Of a stretch of DNA of 64,000 nt, positions 39,340 to 47,719 are shown in pieces. Each line of letters begins with the position of its first letter. Position 1 is the stretch's first letter. Under the pieces are notes generated by a model. That model had not been told where the DNA came from, searched no databases, and saw nothing but the letters and a program-made list of their open reading frames with translations. The position numbers and the translations under genes were made by a program. The stretch lies in the NCBI GenBank assembly GCA_017303635.1, contig JAFLCG010000010.1, forward strand, positions 1 to 64,000. The letters run 5' to 3'. The DNA is from Anaerolineae bacterium (GTDB taxonomy: Bacteria > Chloroflexota > Anaerolineae > Aggregatilineales > Phototrophicaceae).

Positions 39340-41052
39340 ATGGCAGACTCGCCCGAAATTCGCGACCAGGTGCAGGCGATGAATGCGCGTAGCCGCCAAC
39401 TTGTCGCCGGGGATGACCGTGCCGGTGCACGTTCCATGCTCAAGGCCATCGGACTAACGGATGCTGATCTGGCTAAACCGCTTATCGGTATCGCCAATAC
39501 CTGGACGGAAATTGGCCCCTGCAATTTTCATCTGCGGCGCCTGGCCCACAAGCTCAAGGAAGGTATCCGGGCTGCGGGTGGTACCCCCTTCGAGTTCAAC
39601 ACCGTTAGCATCTCTGACGGTATCACGATGGGTACTGAAGGCATGAAGGCGTCGCTCATCAGCCGCGAGATGATTGCGGATAGCATCGAGCTGGTTGCCC
39701 GCGCCAATTACCTGGATGGCGTGGTGGCGCTTTCGGCTTGTGACAAGACCATGCCAGGGACGATCATGGCGCTTATCCGCCTGGATGTGCCTGGAATCAT
39801 GTTGTACGGTGGTTCCATTATGCCGGGCAACTTCCGTGGCAAGGATGTCACCGTTCAGGATGTCTATGAGGCCATTGGTGCCCGTGCTGCGGGTAAGATT
39901 TCGGCTGAAGACCTCAAAGAAATCGAAGATGTAGCCTGCCCTGGCCCCGGTGCCTGCGGCGGTCAGTTCACGGCCAACACGATGGCGACCCTGGCTGAAA
40001 TTATGGGTATCTGCCCGATGGGTTATGCCGATATTCCTGCTGTTGCCGAAGAGAAAGATACGGTTTCATATAAAGTCGGCGAACTCATCATGAAGATGAT
40101 TGCCGAAGACCTGCGCCCCAGCAAGATTATCACGCGTCAATCCATGGAGAATGCGATGGCCTCGGTCGCGGCCACCGGTGGTTCCACCAACGCTGTGCTG
40201 CACACACTGGCCTTTGCCCGTGAGGCGGGTATTCCCTGGACGATTGACGACATTGAAGCGATCAACAAACGCACGCCCATCATTGCGGATATGAAACCTG
40301 CTGGGAAATATACGGCGGTCGATGTCCATAAAGCCGGTGGCATTCGGCTCATTGCCCAACGCTTGGTGAATGGTGGCTATGTCCATAACGACTGCATCAC
40401 TGTCACGGGTAAGACATTGGCTGAAGAAGCGGCAACCGCGGTGGAGACTCCTGGGCAGCAGGTCATCAAGACCTTCGAGGATCCCATCAGCCAAAATGGT
40501 GGCTTGCACATCCTCAAGGGCAATCTGGCTCCGCGGGGTTCAGTCATCAAGCTCAAAGGCGACGAACCACGTATTCATCGTGGCCCAGCGCGCGTCTTTG
40601 ATACCGAACAAGACGCCATGCACGCGGTCCAGTCCTTGTCGATCAAGGCGGGTGATGTGATTGTGATCCGCTACGAAGGCCCGACGGGTGGTCCCGGTAT
40701 GCGGGAAATGTTGGGCGTGACTGCGGCGATCAACGGACAGGGTCTGGGTCGTGATGTCCTGCTCATTACGGACGGGCGTTTCAGCGGCGCAACCCGCGGT
40801 TTGAGTGTCGGACATATCGCACCGGAAGCCGCTGTGGGTGGGCCGATTGGTTTAGTCCGGGAAGGGGATATGATCCGCATCGACATCGACAACCGCCTGA
40901 TCGAAGTCGAATTGAGCGATGAAGAAATGGCAAAGCGGAAAGCGGCCTGGGTGAAGCCGGCTCCAAACTATACTCGTGGCGCGCTGGCGAAGTATGCGTA
41001 CACTGCCCAGCAAGCTGACGATGGTGCCATCAGCAATATCGGGTTGGTGTAG
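39340..41052 (+). CDS. ilvD: Dihydroxy-acid dehydratase
   Basis: A 570-residue enzyme that dehydrates 2,3-dihydroxy-isovalerate and -methylvalerate in valine, leucine and isoleucine synthesis. It carries an iron-sulfur cluster: Cys residues in GPCNFHLRRLA, ACDKTMPG and CPGPGACGGQFTANTM. The C-terminal RFSGATRGLSVGHIAPEA contains the catalytic Ser. The length is usual. CGGAG precedes the ATG. No ilvB/ilvC partners adjoin it. Confidence 0.95.
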   Translation: MADSPEIRDQVQAMNARSRQLVAGDDRAGARSMLKAIGLTDADLAKPLIGIANTWTEIGPCNFHLRRLAHKLKEGIRAAGGTPFEFNTVSISDGITMGTEGMKASLISREMIADSIELVARANYLDGVVALSACDKTMPGTIMALIRLDVPGIMLYGGSIMPGNFRGKDVTVQDVYEAIGARAAGKISAEDLKEIEDVACPGPGACGGQFTANTMATLAEIMGICPMGYADIPAVAEEKDTVSYKVGELIMKMIAEDLRPSKIITRQSMENAMASVAATGGSTNAVLHTLAFAREAGIPWTIDDIEAINKRTPIIADMKPAGKYTAVDVHKAGGIRLIAQRLVNGGYVHNDCITVTGKTLAEEAATAVETPGQQVIKTFEDPISQNGGLHILKGNLAPRGSVIKLKGDEPRIHRGPARVFDTEQDAMHAVQSLSIKAGDVIVIRYEGPTGGPGMREMLGVTAAINGQGLGRDVLLITDGRFSGATRGLSVGHIAPEAAVGGPIGLVREGDMIRIDIDNRLIEVELSDEEMAKRKAAWVKPAPNYTRGALAKYAYTAQQADDGAISNIGLV

Positions 41053-41118
41053 AGAGGCCGATAGCTATTGGCTGATAGTCAGAGGTCAGAAGCGTCAGAA
41101 CTTTGGTACAACATTCAC

Positions 41119-41142
41119 AGGGGCGCACAGCCGTGCGCCCCT
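41119..41142. repeat. GC-rich hairpin repeat after ilvD
   Basis: AGGGGCGCAC-AGCC-GTGCGCCCCT is a perfect 10-bp stem. Related sequences occur at about 37098. Such GTAGGGGCGCAC units are typical of small non-autonomous repeats. It may also terminate ilvD transcription. Confidence 0.6.
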
Positions 41143-41195
41143 ACAGATAAACGGAGTTATGGGTAAATCCTAATCGACCAGATGGAACGATTTGC

Positions 41196-41783
41196 GTGAG
41201 CTATCTAGGCCTGTTTTCATCACATCACATTGCTTTACTCAGTGACTGGCTGGGTTCAAGTGGAGAGCTTTACGTCGATATCTATCTCCCACGCAGTGGA
41301 GCAAGCAGTAGTGCCTACTTGATACATTCCATAGCTGAATTGAAAGAACTCATTGCGCGGCAAACCCATACTGAAATTGACATTACCATTTTTCGCAGCT
41401 TGCAGTTTCCGTTACGTGGCATTGCAGATGCAGCACTTTTGGAAAAAGCCCTATCTTTGATTTCAGATGGTGAGTATTACTCGATCATTGCCTTAGAAGA
41501 GAGTGTCTTTCCTTCGTCTATTGATTGGCAGGGTGAGGGCAGAAGTCATGTGGAGGTTAAGCGTGACTTTGCAGAACTAGATGGTGAAAGTATAGGAATA
41601 GGTCAAGAACCTGTGTGGGTTCATTCTCCCGACTGGATTGAGTCGCATCCGGACGAAGCATTTCATATATCAATGAATAGAACAACAAATTTTTCAGTGC
41701 TAGCTAACCAAAGTGAGTACCCACCATTTCAATCTCATCCTGAAAACTACAAGCAAGTACTCGATTACTGGCAACAACAGTAA
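41196..41783 (+). CDS. Hypothetical protein, AT-rich
   Basis: A 195-residue protein from GTG 41196, without signal peptide or membrane helix. It is richer in A and T than its neighbours and has an even mix of acidic residues (EEWH-like SIIALEESVFPSSIDWQGEG). No family recognised. It might be acquired DNA between ilvD and the MarR operon, next to repeat remnants on both sides. Confidence 0.55.
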   Translation: MSYLGLFSSHHIALLSDWLGSSGELYVDIYLPRSGASSSAYLIHSIAELKELIARQTHTEIDITIFRSLQFPLRGIADAALLEKALSLISDGEYYSIIALEESVFPSSIDWQGEGRSHVEVKRDFAELDGESIGIGQEPVWVHSPDWIESHPDEAFHISMNRTTNFSVLANQSEYPPFQSHPENYKQVLDYWQQQ

Positions 41784-41874
41784 TTTTGGGACTTACGCAA
41801 ACGCAGTGATTTCGTAGGGACGAGGTGTGCCTCATCCATCCGCCTAAAATCTACCTGACCGCGACAGTCCTGAT

Positions 41875-42024
41875 TTATCCAGAATTGTCGGTGGAGTGTG
41901 TCGTTTTTCGTCGCGCTTGCATCTGATTGAGGTGGTCATGAGTGGCAATATCCGCCTGGATACTGCCTGCGACTTCCTCAATGAGTTCAGCATACTCCAA
42001 AATCCACACGAGTATCATTCTCAT
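41875..42024 (-). CDS. Possible 49-aa remnant protein
   Basis: A frame from ATG 42024 encodes MRMILVWILEYAELIEEVAG and continues with a helical, charged end. It has no clear ribosome binding site and no recognised family. It may be the decayed end of a larger gene. Confidence 0.2.
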   Translation of the reverse strand: MRMILVWILEYAELIEEVAGSIQADIATHDHLNQMQARRKTTHSTDNSG

Positions 42025-42125
42025 CCGCGCCAGCGCACGGCATCGAAGATCCTCAACAACACCTGCTCATAAACTGCTCAGAGTTCACTTAGCCTTTATT
42101 CAAGCGCACAACCCAAATCAGGCGT

Positions 42126-42166
42126 ATCGTTAGCTCTGTTGATCGTTAGCAGGCCTAATCGTTAGC
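42126..42166. repeat. Three ATCGTTAGC repeats with 16-bp period
   Basis: ATCGTTAGC occurs at 42126-42134, 42142-42150 and 42158-42166, exactly 16 bp apart, the last abutting the MarR start codon. It takes the place of a Shine-Dalgarno sequence. It may be an operator or a duplicated remnant. Confidence 0.6.
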
Positions 42167-42667
42167 ATGGCAATAGAACCGACATCATCATCAGCCAGTA
42201 TCCCACATCGCATTCTCGATGTGTTGCCGGTTGTCATGCGGGTGGTGGCAGCGCAAATGCGTGGCACCCGCCATGCGCTTTCCAGCGGACATATGCCTGT
42301 CTTGGCAGCACTCCGGTATACAACCTATACCCAGAGCGAACTGGCCGACATGATGTCTGTGAGTAATGCCACCATGTCTAATACCTTGACTGCGCTCGAA
42401 GAGCGAGGATGGATTGAACGCCAGCGATCAACGGAAGATCGGCGGCAGGTTTACATTCACCTGACGCCTCAGGGGCAGCGGGCCTTGGTTGAGAGCACGG
42501 AAGATATGGAAGAGCATATTGCCGAACTCACCGCTGGACTGGATGCCGAAGCGCGCCAGAAATTGTTGGATGGACTGGACGTACTGGAAACCGTGTTTAT
42601 GTCCGCGCTGATGAACATTACCAGTAGTGAACGCGAAGTTGAAATGCACACACGTAAGCAAGGATGA
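42167..42667 (+). CDS. MarR-family regulator
   Basis: A 166-residue winged-helix regulator. The DNA-binding region is TQSELADMMSVSNATMSNTL, TALEERGWIERQRS and EDRRQVYIHLTPQG. It begins an operon with an ABC ATPase and a permease (9-bp gap, then 80 bp). It probably responds to a small ligand and controls the exporter. It lacks a Shine-Dalgarno sequence but has three direct repeats in front. Confidence 0.88.
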   Translation: MAIEPTSSSASIPHRILDVLPVVMRVVAAQMRGTRHALSSGHMPVLAALRYTTYTQSELADMMSVSNATMSNTLTALEERGWIERQRSTEDRRQVYIHLTPQGQRALVESTEDMEEHIAELTAGLDAEARQKLLDGLDVLETVFMSALMNITSSEREVEMHTRKQG

Positions 42668-42676
42668 AATGAAGAC

Positions 42677-43648
42677 ATGAATAATCGGGAAATCGTTGCA
42701 GAAAATCTGGTACGCCAGTTCGGGAACTTCACCGCTGTCAATGGCGTGTCGTTCAAAGTGAAATCCGGTGAGATCTTCGGCTTTCTGGGGCCAAACGGCG
42801 CTGGTAAATCCACTACGGTTGCCATGCTGACCACGCTCATACTCCCGACTACTGGACGGGCCACAGTAGGCGGTTTCGATGTCACCTCTCAGGCAGGAGA
42901 TGTACGCCGTATTGCCGGTGTCGCCCTGCAGGAGATTGGACTCGATCCCCTCATGAAGTCGATGGAGTTGCTGACCATGCAGGCTCAGTTCTTTGGAGCC
43001 AGCCGCAAGGAAGCCACTGCCCGCGCAAAGGAATTGCTTGAACTGGTCAAGCTGTCCGAGTTCACCTCCCGCCCCGTGGGTAAATACAGTGGTGGCATGC
43101 GCCGCCGCCTGGATCTGGCAATGGCACTGGCCCATGAGCCAGAAGTGCTGTTCCTTGATGAGCCGACCACCGGCCTCGACCCGGCCAGCCGCCGGGATAT
43201 CTGGCATGAAGTCCGCCGCCTGAACCGCGATCACGGCATGACAATCTTCCTGACGACCCAGTACCTCGAAGAAGCTGACCTGCTGGCGGACCGGATCGCC
43301 ATTATTGATAAGGGCATTATCCAGGCAGAAGGCACCCCGGCAGATCTAAAGGCTGGGCTGGGCGGCGAGTCCATCAACGTTAGCTTCCGGGATGCGGAAC
43401 TGGCCCTGAAGGCTGCCGAAGCAGTGCGTGATATGGTCACTAAAGTGCAGATCGACCGCCGTACAGTGCGCCTGTATCTGGCTGGTGCGGCGCAGGCTGT
43501 GCCAGGGGTTATCAATCGTTTGGGTACCCACGGATTAGAACCCATTTCACTTACGCTCTCCCAACCGACACTGGACGATGTCTTCCTCCAGGTCACCGGC
43601 CAACGCTTTGAGGCTGAACCGACCGAAGATGAAGCGCTGCCCGCGTAA
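42677..43648 (+). CDS. ABC transporter ATP-binding protein, DrrA-like
   Basis: A 323-residue ATPase. Walker A GPNGAGKST, signature YSGGMRRRLDLAMAL, Walker B VLFLDEPTTGLD and the H-loop-like region TTQYLEEAD are complete, and the extra C-terminal domain of about 90 residues is typical of DrrA-type exporters of drugs or antibiotics. It pairs with the permease gene that follows. Substrate unknown. Confidence 0.92.
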   Translation: MNNREIVAENLVRQFGNFTAVNGVSFKVKSGEIFGFLGPNGAGKSTTVAMLTTLILPTTGRATVGGFDVTSQAGDVRRIAGVALQEIGLDPLMKSMELLTMQAQFFGASRKEATARAKELLELVKLSEFTSRPVGKYSGGMRRRLDLAMALAHEPEVLFLDEPTTGLDPASRRDIWHEVRRLNRDHGMTIFLTTQYLEEADLLADRIAIIDKGIIQAEGTPADLKAGLGGESINVSFRDAELALKAAEAVRDMVTKVQIDRRTVRLYLAGAAQAVPGVINRLGTHGLEPISLTLSQPTLDDVFLQVTGQRFEAEPTEDEALPA

Positions 43649-43728
43649 TTTCGACTCAGTCGCGGAAGCGCCTTGTCATGGCGCGCCCGCCCATAGCAGA
43701 CCACATAATGCAAAGGACAAAGTTCAAC

Positions 43729-44553
43729 ATGGGTGTGATAGCAGAACGTAGATCAGCAATCGCCGCTGGGACCAGCGCGCCGCGAGGTAATTTCTTTGGT
43801 CAGGTCGCCATGCTCACTTGGCGCAGCTTGACCATCACGCTGCGTGATCCTGGCACCGTCATTCCGGGTTTCATCATCGGTGTATTCTTCCTGCTCGTCT
43901 ATGATGCCTCCCTGAGTGGTGCGGCAGCATTCTTCCTGCGCGGTCAGAGCTACCTGGGCTTCGTCCTCCCGCTTTCCGTCATCAGCACCGCGCTTAGCGG
44001 GGCGGGTGTGGCCGGTCAGGCTATCGTGCGCGATATTGATAACGGCTACTTCAATAAATTGCTCCTGACCCCGGTCAGCCGGGCAGCGATCCTGCTTGGC
44101 CCGATGATTGCCGGTGCCATCGTCATTGTGTTGCAGGCACTGGCGATTATTGTCGCGGGTTTGCTGATGGGCTTGGAACCCGCTACTGGCGTTGTAGGTC
44201 TGCTCACACTGCTCGGCTACGCCTTGCTTCTGGGCATGGGACTTTCCGGTTTTATTGTGGGTGTTGCCCTGCGGACAGGTAGTCCCGGAGCGGTCAGTGG
44301 CGTTTCCTTCCTGTTCTTCCCGCTCACGTTTCTGACGGCGACCTTCACGCCGATCAATCTTCTAGAGGGTTGGATCCGCACGGCGGCAGAATATAATCCG
44401 ATTACCTATATTCTGGAAGCCACGCGGGGTCTGTTGAATACGGGCTGGAATGCTGAGGCGCTCTCAAGGGGGCTGACCTCCTCCGTGGTGATCTTTGTTA
44501 TCACCTTCGCCTTTGCCCTCTGGAGCCTGAAGTCGCGTACGGCTCGCAAGTAA
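43729..44553 (+). CDS. ABC-2 type permease, DrrB-like
   Basis: A 274-residue permease with six helices, typical of the ABC-2 (DrrB) class: the N-terminal TWRSLTITLRDPGTVIPGF, the central GQAIVRDIDNGYFNKLLLTPVSR segment and the C-terminal RTAAEYNPITYILEATR. I chose ATG 43729, with AAAGGA in front; starts at 43678 or 43708 are possible. It works with the ATPase before it. Confidence 0.85.
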   Translation: MGVIAERRSAIAAGTSAPRGNFFGQVAMLTWRSLTITLRDPGTVIPGFIIGVFFLLVYDASLSGAAAFFLRGQSYLGFVLPLSVISTALSGAGVAGQAIVRDIDNGYFNKLLLTPVSRAAILLGPMIAGAIVIVLQALAIIVAGLLMGLEPATGVVGLLTLLGYALLLGMGLSGFIVGVALRTGSPGAVSGVSFLFFPLTFLTATFTPINLLEGWIRTAAEYNPITYILEATRGLLNTGWNAEALSRGLTSSVVIFVITFAFALWSLKSRTARK

Positions 44554-44607
44554 CAATGACCCTGGCGGGAGGAATATCCCGATAGGATCGGACCAGCTAA
44601 AGCTATC

Positions 44608-44629
44608 AGGGCGCATGAATGTGCGCCCT
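44608..44629 (+). terminator. Hairpin after the ABC exporter operon
   Basis: AGGGCGCA-TGAATG-TGCGCCCT forms an eight-base perfect stem followed by TTGTG. The arms also resemble the GGGGCGCAC repeat family. Confidence 0.45.
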
Positions 44630-44656
44630 TTGTGAATATCCCTTTCGGAGTAAACC

Positions 44657-45727
44657 ATGCAGAAAACGCAGCCTTCATCTCTCTATCCCCAGACGAAAGC
44701 ACCGCGAATTGCGGACTTTGGGATTATTTTTTCAGTCATTATTTGCCTCGGTATTGTTGCCCTGGGGACGTGGCTGACCCGCTACACCCTAGCGACGCCC
44801 AGCCCGGATGAGGGCGGTTTCTTTTACGAGTGGCAGCTTGCCAACCCGGATTTCTGGAGCCGCGCAACCGTCTGGATCGGTTTTGGTCTGCATCAGATTT
44901 TTCACTGGATAGCGATCTGGTGGGCGCAGGAACGCTACGAAAAATACCAGGACGGGATGCGTCCGGCGAACTGGTGGGCGCTTGGCATCAATGTGGTATT
45001 TGTTATTCTGCATTACTTCCAGACCATGTTCTTCTATGATGGTATCGCGCAGGATGTTCCCTCATGGACTGCCCAGTTTGCGGTCATCATGATGCTGTTC
45101 GTCATCCTGGCGATGGAAAACCGGCGGCGTGGGATGTTTTTTGGCAAGAAGCTGAATTTCCGTGCCGAATTCTACTCCTGGATGAAGCGCTATCATGGGT
45201 ACGCTTTCAGCTTCGCGGTCATCTATACCTTCTGGTTCCATCCGATGGTCCCGACCTGGGGCCATGTTTTTGGCTTTGCCTACGTCATTCTGGTCATGAT
45301 CCAGGGATCGCTGATGATGACCCGCATGCATCTCAACCGGAAGTGGACCTTCCTGCTGGAAATTCTGGTACTGCCTCATGCGGCGTTAGTTGCCTGGAAT
45401 CAGGTTGCCAGTCAGGGTTATTCGCCCGGTTTGCTGCGGATGTTCATCTTTGGCTTCCTGACCATGTTCATCGTCACACAGATGCACGGGCTGGGACTGA
45501 AGCCATGGATTAAGTATGTGATGGGAATTGGCTTCGTGGTCAGCCTGCTCATCATCTACCTGCTGGATGTGCCGTTGTTCAATATCAACGAGGTCATCCG
45601 CATCCCGGCGATTGAGTACGGGATGGTCTTTGTGATGTATGGTGGTTGGTGGTTGTTCGCCAAGCTGACGGGACAGCTCAAGGGGGCGCGGACCACTGAT
45701 TATGTGGAAGCCCGCGCGTCAGCCTGA
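44657..45727 (+). CDS. Polytopic membrane protein, unknown
   Basis: A 356-residue protein with about nine helices, rich in Trp, His and Tyr (FGLHQIFHWIAIWWAQERYE, TFWFHPMVPTWGH). A conserved-looking RRRGMFFGKKLNFRAEFYSW loop is cytoplasmic. I do not know the family. CGGAG precedes the ATG. It follows the MarR-ABC operon by 100 bp with a hairpin in between. Confidence 0.65.
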   Translation: MQKTQPSSLYPQTKAPRIADFGIIFSVIICLGIVALGTWLTRYTLATPSPDEGGFFYEWQLANPDFWSRATVWIGFGLHQIFHWIAIWWAQERYEKYQDGMRPANWWALGINVVFVILHYFQTMFFYDGIAQDVPSWTAQFAVIMMLFVILAMENRRRGMFFGKKLNFRAEFYSWMKRYHGYAFSFAVIYTFWFHPMVPTWGHVFGFAYVILVMIQGSLMMTRMHLNRKWTFLLEILVLPHAALVAWNQVASQGYSPGLLRMFIFGFLTMFIVTQMHGLGLKPWIKYVMGIGFVVSLLIIYLLDVPLFNINEVIRIPAIEYGMVFVMYGGWWLFAKLTGQLKGARTTDYVEARASA

Positions 45728-45749
45728 GAGGATATCAGGTCAGTATTGA

Positions 45750-45783
45750 ACGAATACAGCGTCCTGAAGGACGCTGTATTCGT
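45750..45783. terminator. 15-bp perfect hairpin between convergent genes
   Basis: ACGAATACAGCGTCC and GGACGCTGTATTCGT form a perfect 15-bp stem with a TGAA loop. It lies between the membrane-protein gene and clpP and can end transcription from both sides. Confidence 0.75.
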
Positions 45784-45801
45784 TGTCAAATAGACCTAAA
45801 T

Positions 45802-46431
45802 CTAACGTCCTTTGATCGGAGTATGGGCAGCGGTCGCCGGGCCTCTTTCCGCTAATACCCGGTCGATCAAACCGTACTCGACAGCCGCGGCTGCATCCAG
45901 GTAGATGTCCCGGTCTTGGTCGGCGATCAGGCGTTCGCGTGGCTGACCGGTATGAGCGACGAAAATGTCCAGCAGGCGATCTTTGAGGCGTTGTGATTCG
46001 CGTGCTTGGATCATCAGATCGCTTGCCTGACCGCTGCCACCCCCATGCGGTTGGTGCATGTGGATGGTGGCATGGGGGAGGGCTGCTCGCATTCCTTTAG
46101 CACCACCAGCCAGCAGGACGGTTCCGAAGCTGGCGGTTACGCCGACGGCAGTCGTAGCAACCGGTGCATGGATCGCCTGCATGGTGTCATAAATCGCCAA
46201 ACCGGCATAGATGACTCCACCCGGCGAATTGATATACAGTTGAATGGGCTTTTGTGGGTCTTCGCTGTCCAGATACAGCAGTTGGGCTACGATCAGGTTC
46301 GCCATCTCCGGTTCGATCTCCGAACCTAGCATGATGACGCGCTGCCGTAACATCAGTGAGAAAATGTCAAAGGCCCGTTCCCCGCGCGCTCCCTGCTCAA
46401 CCACCATCGGTACAACGTTGTAGATGCTCAT
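45802..46431 (-). CDS. clpP: ATP-dependent Clp protease proteolytic subunit
   Basis: A 209-residue serine protease subunit. The catalytic Ser is in VGVTASFGTVLLAGG, the His in LPHATIHMHQP and the Asp in DQDRDIYLDAAAAVEYGLID, which fits the Clp triad. The Ser loop differs slightly from the common GQAASMGAFLL form, so it may be a second, specialised ClpP. Its ATG overlaps the stop of the sigma factor gene upstream (ATGA). No clpX or clpA gene is in the window. Confidence 0.85.
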   Translation of the reverse strand: MSIYNVVPMVVEQGARGERAFDIFSLMLRQRVIMLGSEIEPEMANLIVAQLLYLDSEDPQKPIQLYINSPGGVIYAGLAIYDTMQAIHAPVATTAVGVTASFGTVLLAGGAKGMRAALPHATIHMHQPHGGGSGQASDLMIQARESQRLKDRLLDIFVAHTGQPRERLIADQDRDIYLDAAAAVEYGLIDRVLAERGPATAAHTPIKGR

Positions 46432-47081
46432 GCTACTGACTCCATTTCATTCAATATGGCGGCGTACCCCAGCACCCATTCATACCCGTGTCCAGTTTCC
46501 ACCTGTAACTGTGTGCCGTCACCGGGCATAGATAGTCTGTTCATAATCGGCATACGCTTGCGGAGGTGTTCCCGTGCGTATTGCAGACGTTTTTTGACCG
46601 TCGTCAGGGGAACTTGTAATAGGGTTGCGATCTCCTGCTGAGAATACTCGTCGAGATAGTACATTTGAGTGACAGTACGCTCTGGTAACGAAAGGCTGCC
46701 GACCGCGCCGCGTAATTTCGACTCAGACCAACGAATGTGCGCTTGCTCTGCCGGATCATCTTCCGTCTCACTACTGATCCATTCGTCATTCAGTATTTCT
46801 CCTGGCCTCCAGTGCCGCCGTACCCGCGCGCACTGGCTCACGACAATGCGCTTTAGCCAACCAGGGAAAGCTGCCGGTTCACGGAGCGTTCCCAACTGCT
46901 GATAGGCAATGAGTAAGGCATCCTGGACCGCATCTTCGGCTGCATCCTGATCTTGGAGCAATCGCTTTGCCCAAATCAACGCGATCGGTTGGAAGTGGGC
47001 CGCCAGGTTATCGAAAAGTCGCCGCTTTTCCTGCGGTCCGGCTGCCTGGGCGGCGGTCACGATTTGTTCGTAAGACTCCAT
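46428..47081 (-). CDS. ECF-type sigma factor
   Basis: A 217-residue sigma-70-family factor. Region 2 is AHFQPIALIWAKRLLQDQDAAEDAVQDALLIAY, and region 4 is LPERTVTQMYYLDEYSQQEI with VPLTTVKKRLQYAREHLRKR. No anti-sigma gene adjoins it. The last 40 residues (NRLSMPGDGTQLQVETGHG onward) are an extension not found in ordinary ECF factors. The stop codon overlaps the clpP start, so both are made together. Confidence 0.85.
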   Translation of the reverse strand: MESYEQIVTAAQAAGPQEKRRLFDNLAAHFQPIALIWAKRLLQDQDAAEDAVQDALLIAYQQLGTLREPAAFPGWLKRIVVSQCARVRRHWRPGEILNDEWISSETEDDPAEQAHIRWSESKLRGAVGSLSLPERTVTQMYYLDEYSQQEIATLLQVPLTTVKKRLQYAREHLRKRMPIMNRLSMPGDGTQLQVETGHGYEWVLGYAAILNEMESVA

Positions 47082-47149
47082 CGCTTTCCCTTTTTCGTTA
47101 TCGTCCCTGAATCTATAGAGCCATTGACGTGCCGAAAGGTGATAAATCT

Positions 47150-47211
47150 ACTTTCAAAGTATCCAGTTTCTTGACAATGTCACGAAGGTGAATATAATTA
47201 GTCTTGAAAGT
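47150..47211. promoter_or_regulatory. Promoter and inverted repeat before the DUF4260 gene
   Basis: TTGACA (47171-47176), a 16-bp spacer and TATAAT (47193-47198) form a near-perfect promoter. ACTTTCAA (47150-47157) and TTGAAAGT (47204-47211) flank it as an inverted repeat, and ATTAGTCTT occurs twice just after it. A repressor could bind here; the TetR gene downstream is one candidate. Confidence 0.7.
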
Positions 47212-47238
47212 GAATACCATTAGTCTTTGAGGTTTGTG

Positions 47239-47640
47239 ATGTTGACTACCATGACCCATACTCCTTCATCCGCCCCTGCATTCCGCCTGTCAATGCCCGG
47301 TCTCTTGTTGAGGCTCGAAGGCTTGACAGCTTTTCTCGCCGCCGTGATCCTCTATGCTCATATGGGGTTCAGCGGTGTGGCTTTTATCCTTTTCTTGCTC
47401 GCGCCTGATCTTGCTATGGTCGGCTACAAAGTCAACCCACGCATTGGCGCACTGATGTATAATCTGGCCCATCTTTACACGGTTCCAGCATTGTTGTTGG
47501 TAGCTGGTTGGGCCCTGAGTATGCCCACGTTGCTACAAGCCGGGCTGATCTGGATGGCCCACATTGGGATGGATCGTGGTGTGGGCTACGGATTCAAGTA
47601 TGCGACTGAGTTCAAAGATACCCATCTGAATCGGGTATAA
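47239..47640 (+). CDS. DUF4260 membrane protein
   Basis: A 133-residue protein of the DUF4260 family. The recognisable segments are LLRLEGLTAFLAAVILYAHM, LLAPDLAMVGY, PRIGALMYNLAHLYTVPALL and LIWMAHIGMDRGVGYGFKY. It has about four helices. The function of the family is unknown. I chose ATG 47239 with GAGG upstream. A TetR gene follows, 80 bp on. Confidence 0.85.
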   Translation: MLTTMTHTPSSAPAFRLSMPGLLLRLEGLTAFLAAVILYAHMGFSGVAFILFLLAPDLAMVGYKVNPRIGALMYNLAHLYTVPALLLVAGWALSMPTLLQAGLIWMAHIGMDRGVGYGFKYATEFKDTHLNRV

Positions 47641-47719
47641 CTGAAATCCTGTGCGCCATAGGACCAGACGAAACTCCCATGACATCCTCTTGTGAACTGA
47701 GTACCGTGAATTCATAGTC

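Larger units (their letters stand above)
41784..42166. other. Intergenic region with IS/MITE-like remnant
   Basis: GGGACTTACGCAAACGCAGTG at about 41788 resembles the ends of many small transposon remnants, and GTAGGGACGAGG follows. No plus-strand gene is visible. A 49-codon minus-strand frame (41875-42024) and three 16-bp-spaced ATCGTTAGC repeats (42126-42166) are listed separately. Confidence 0.45.
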
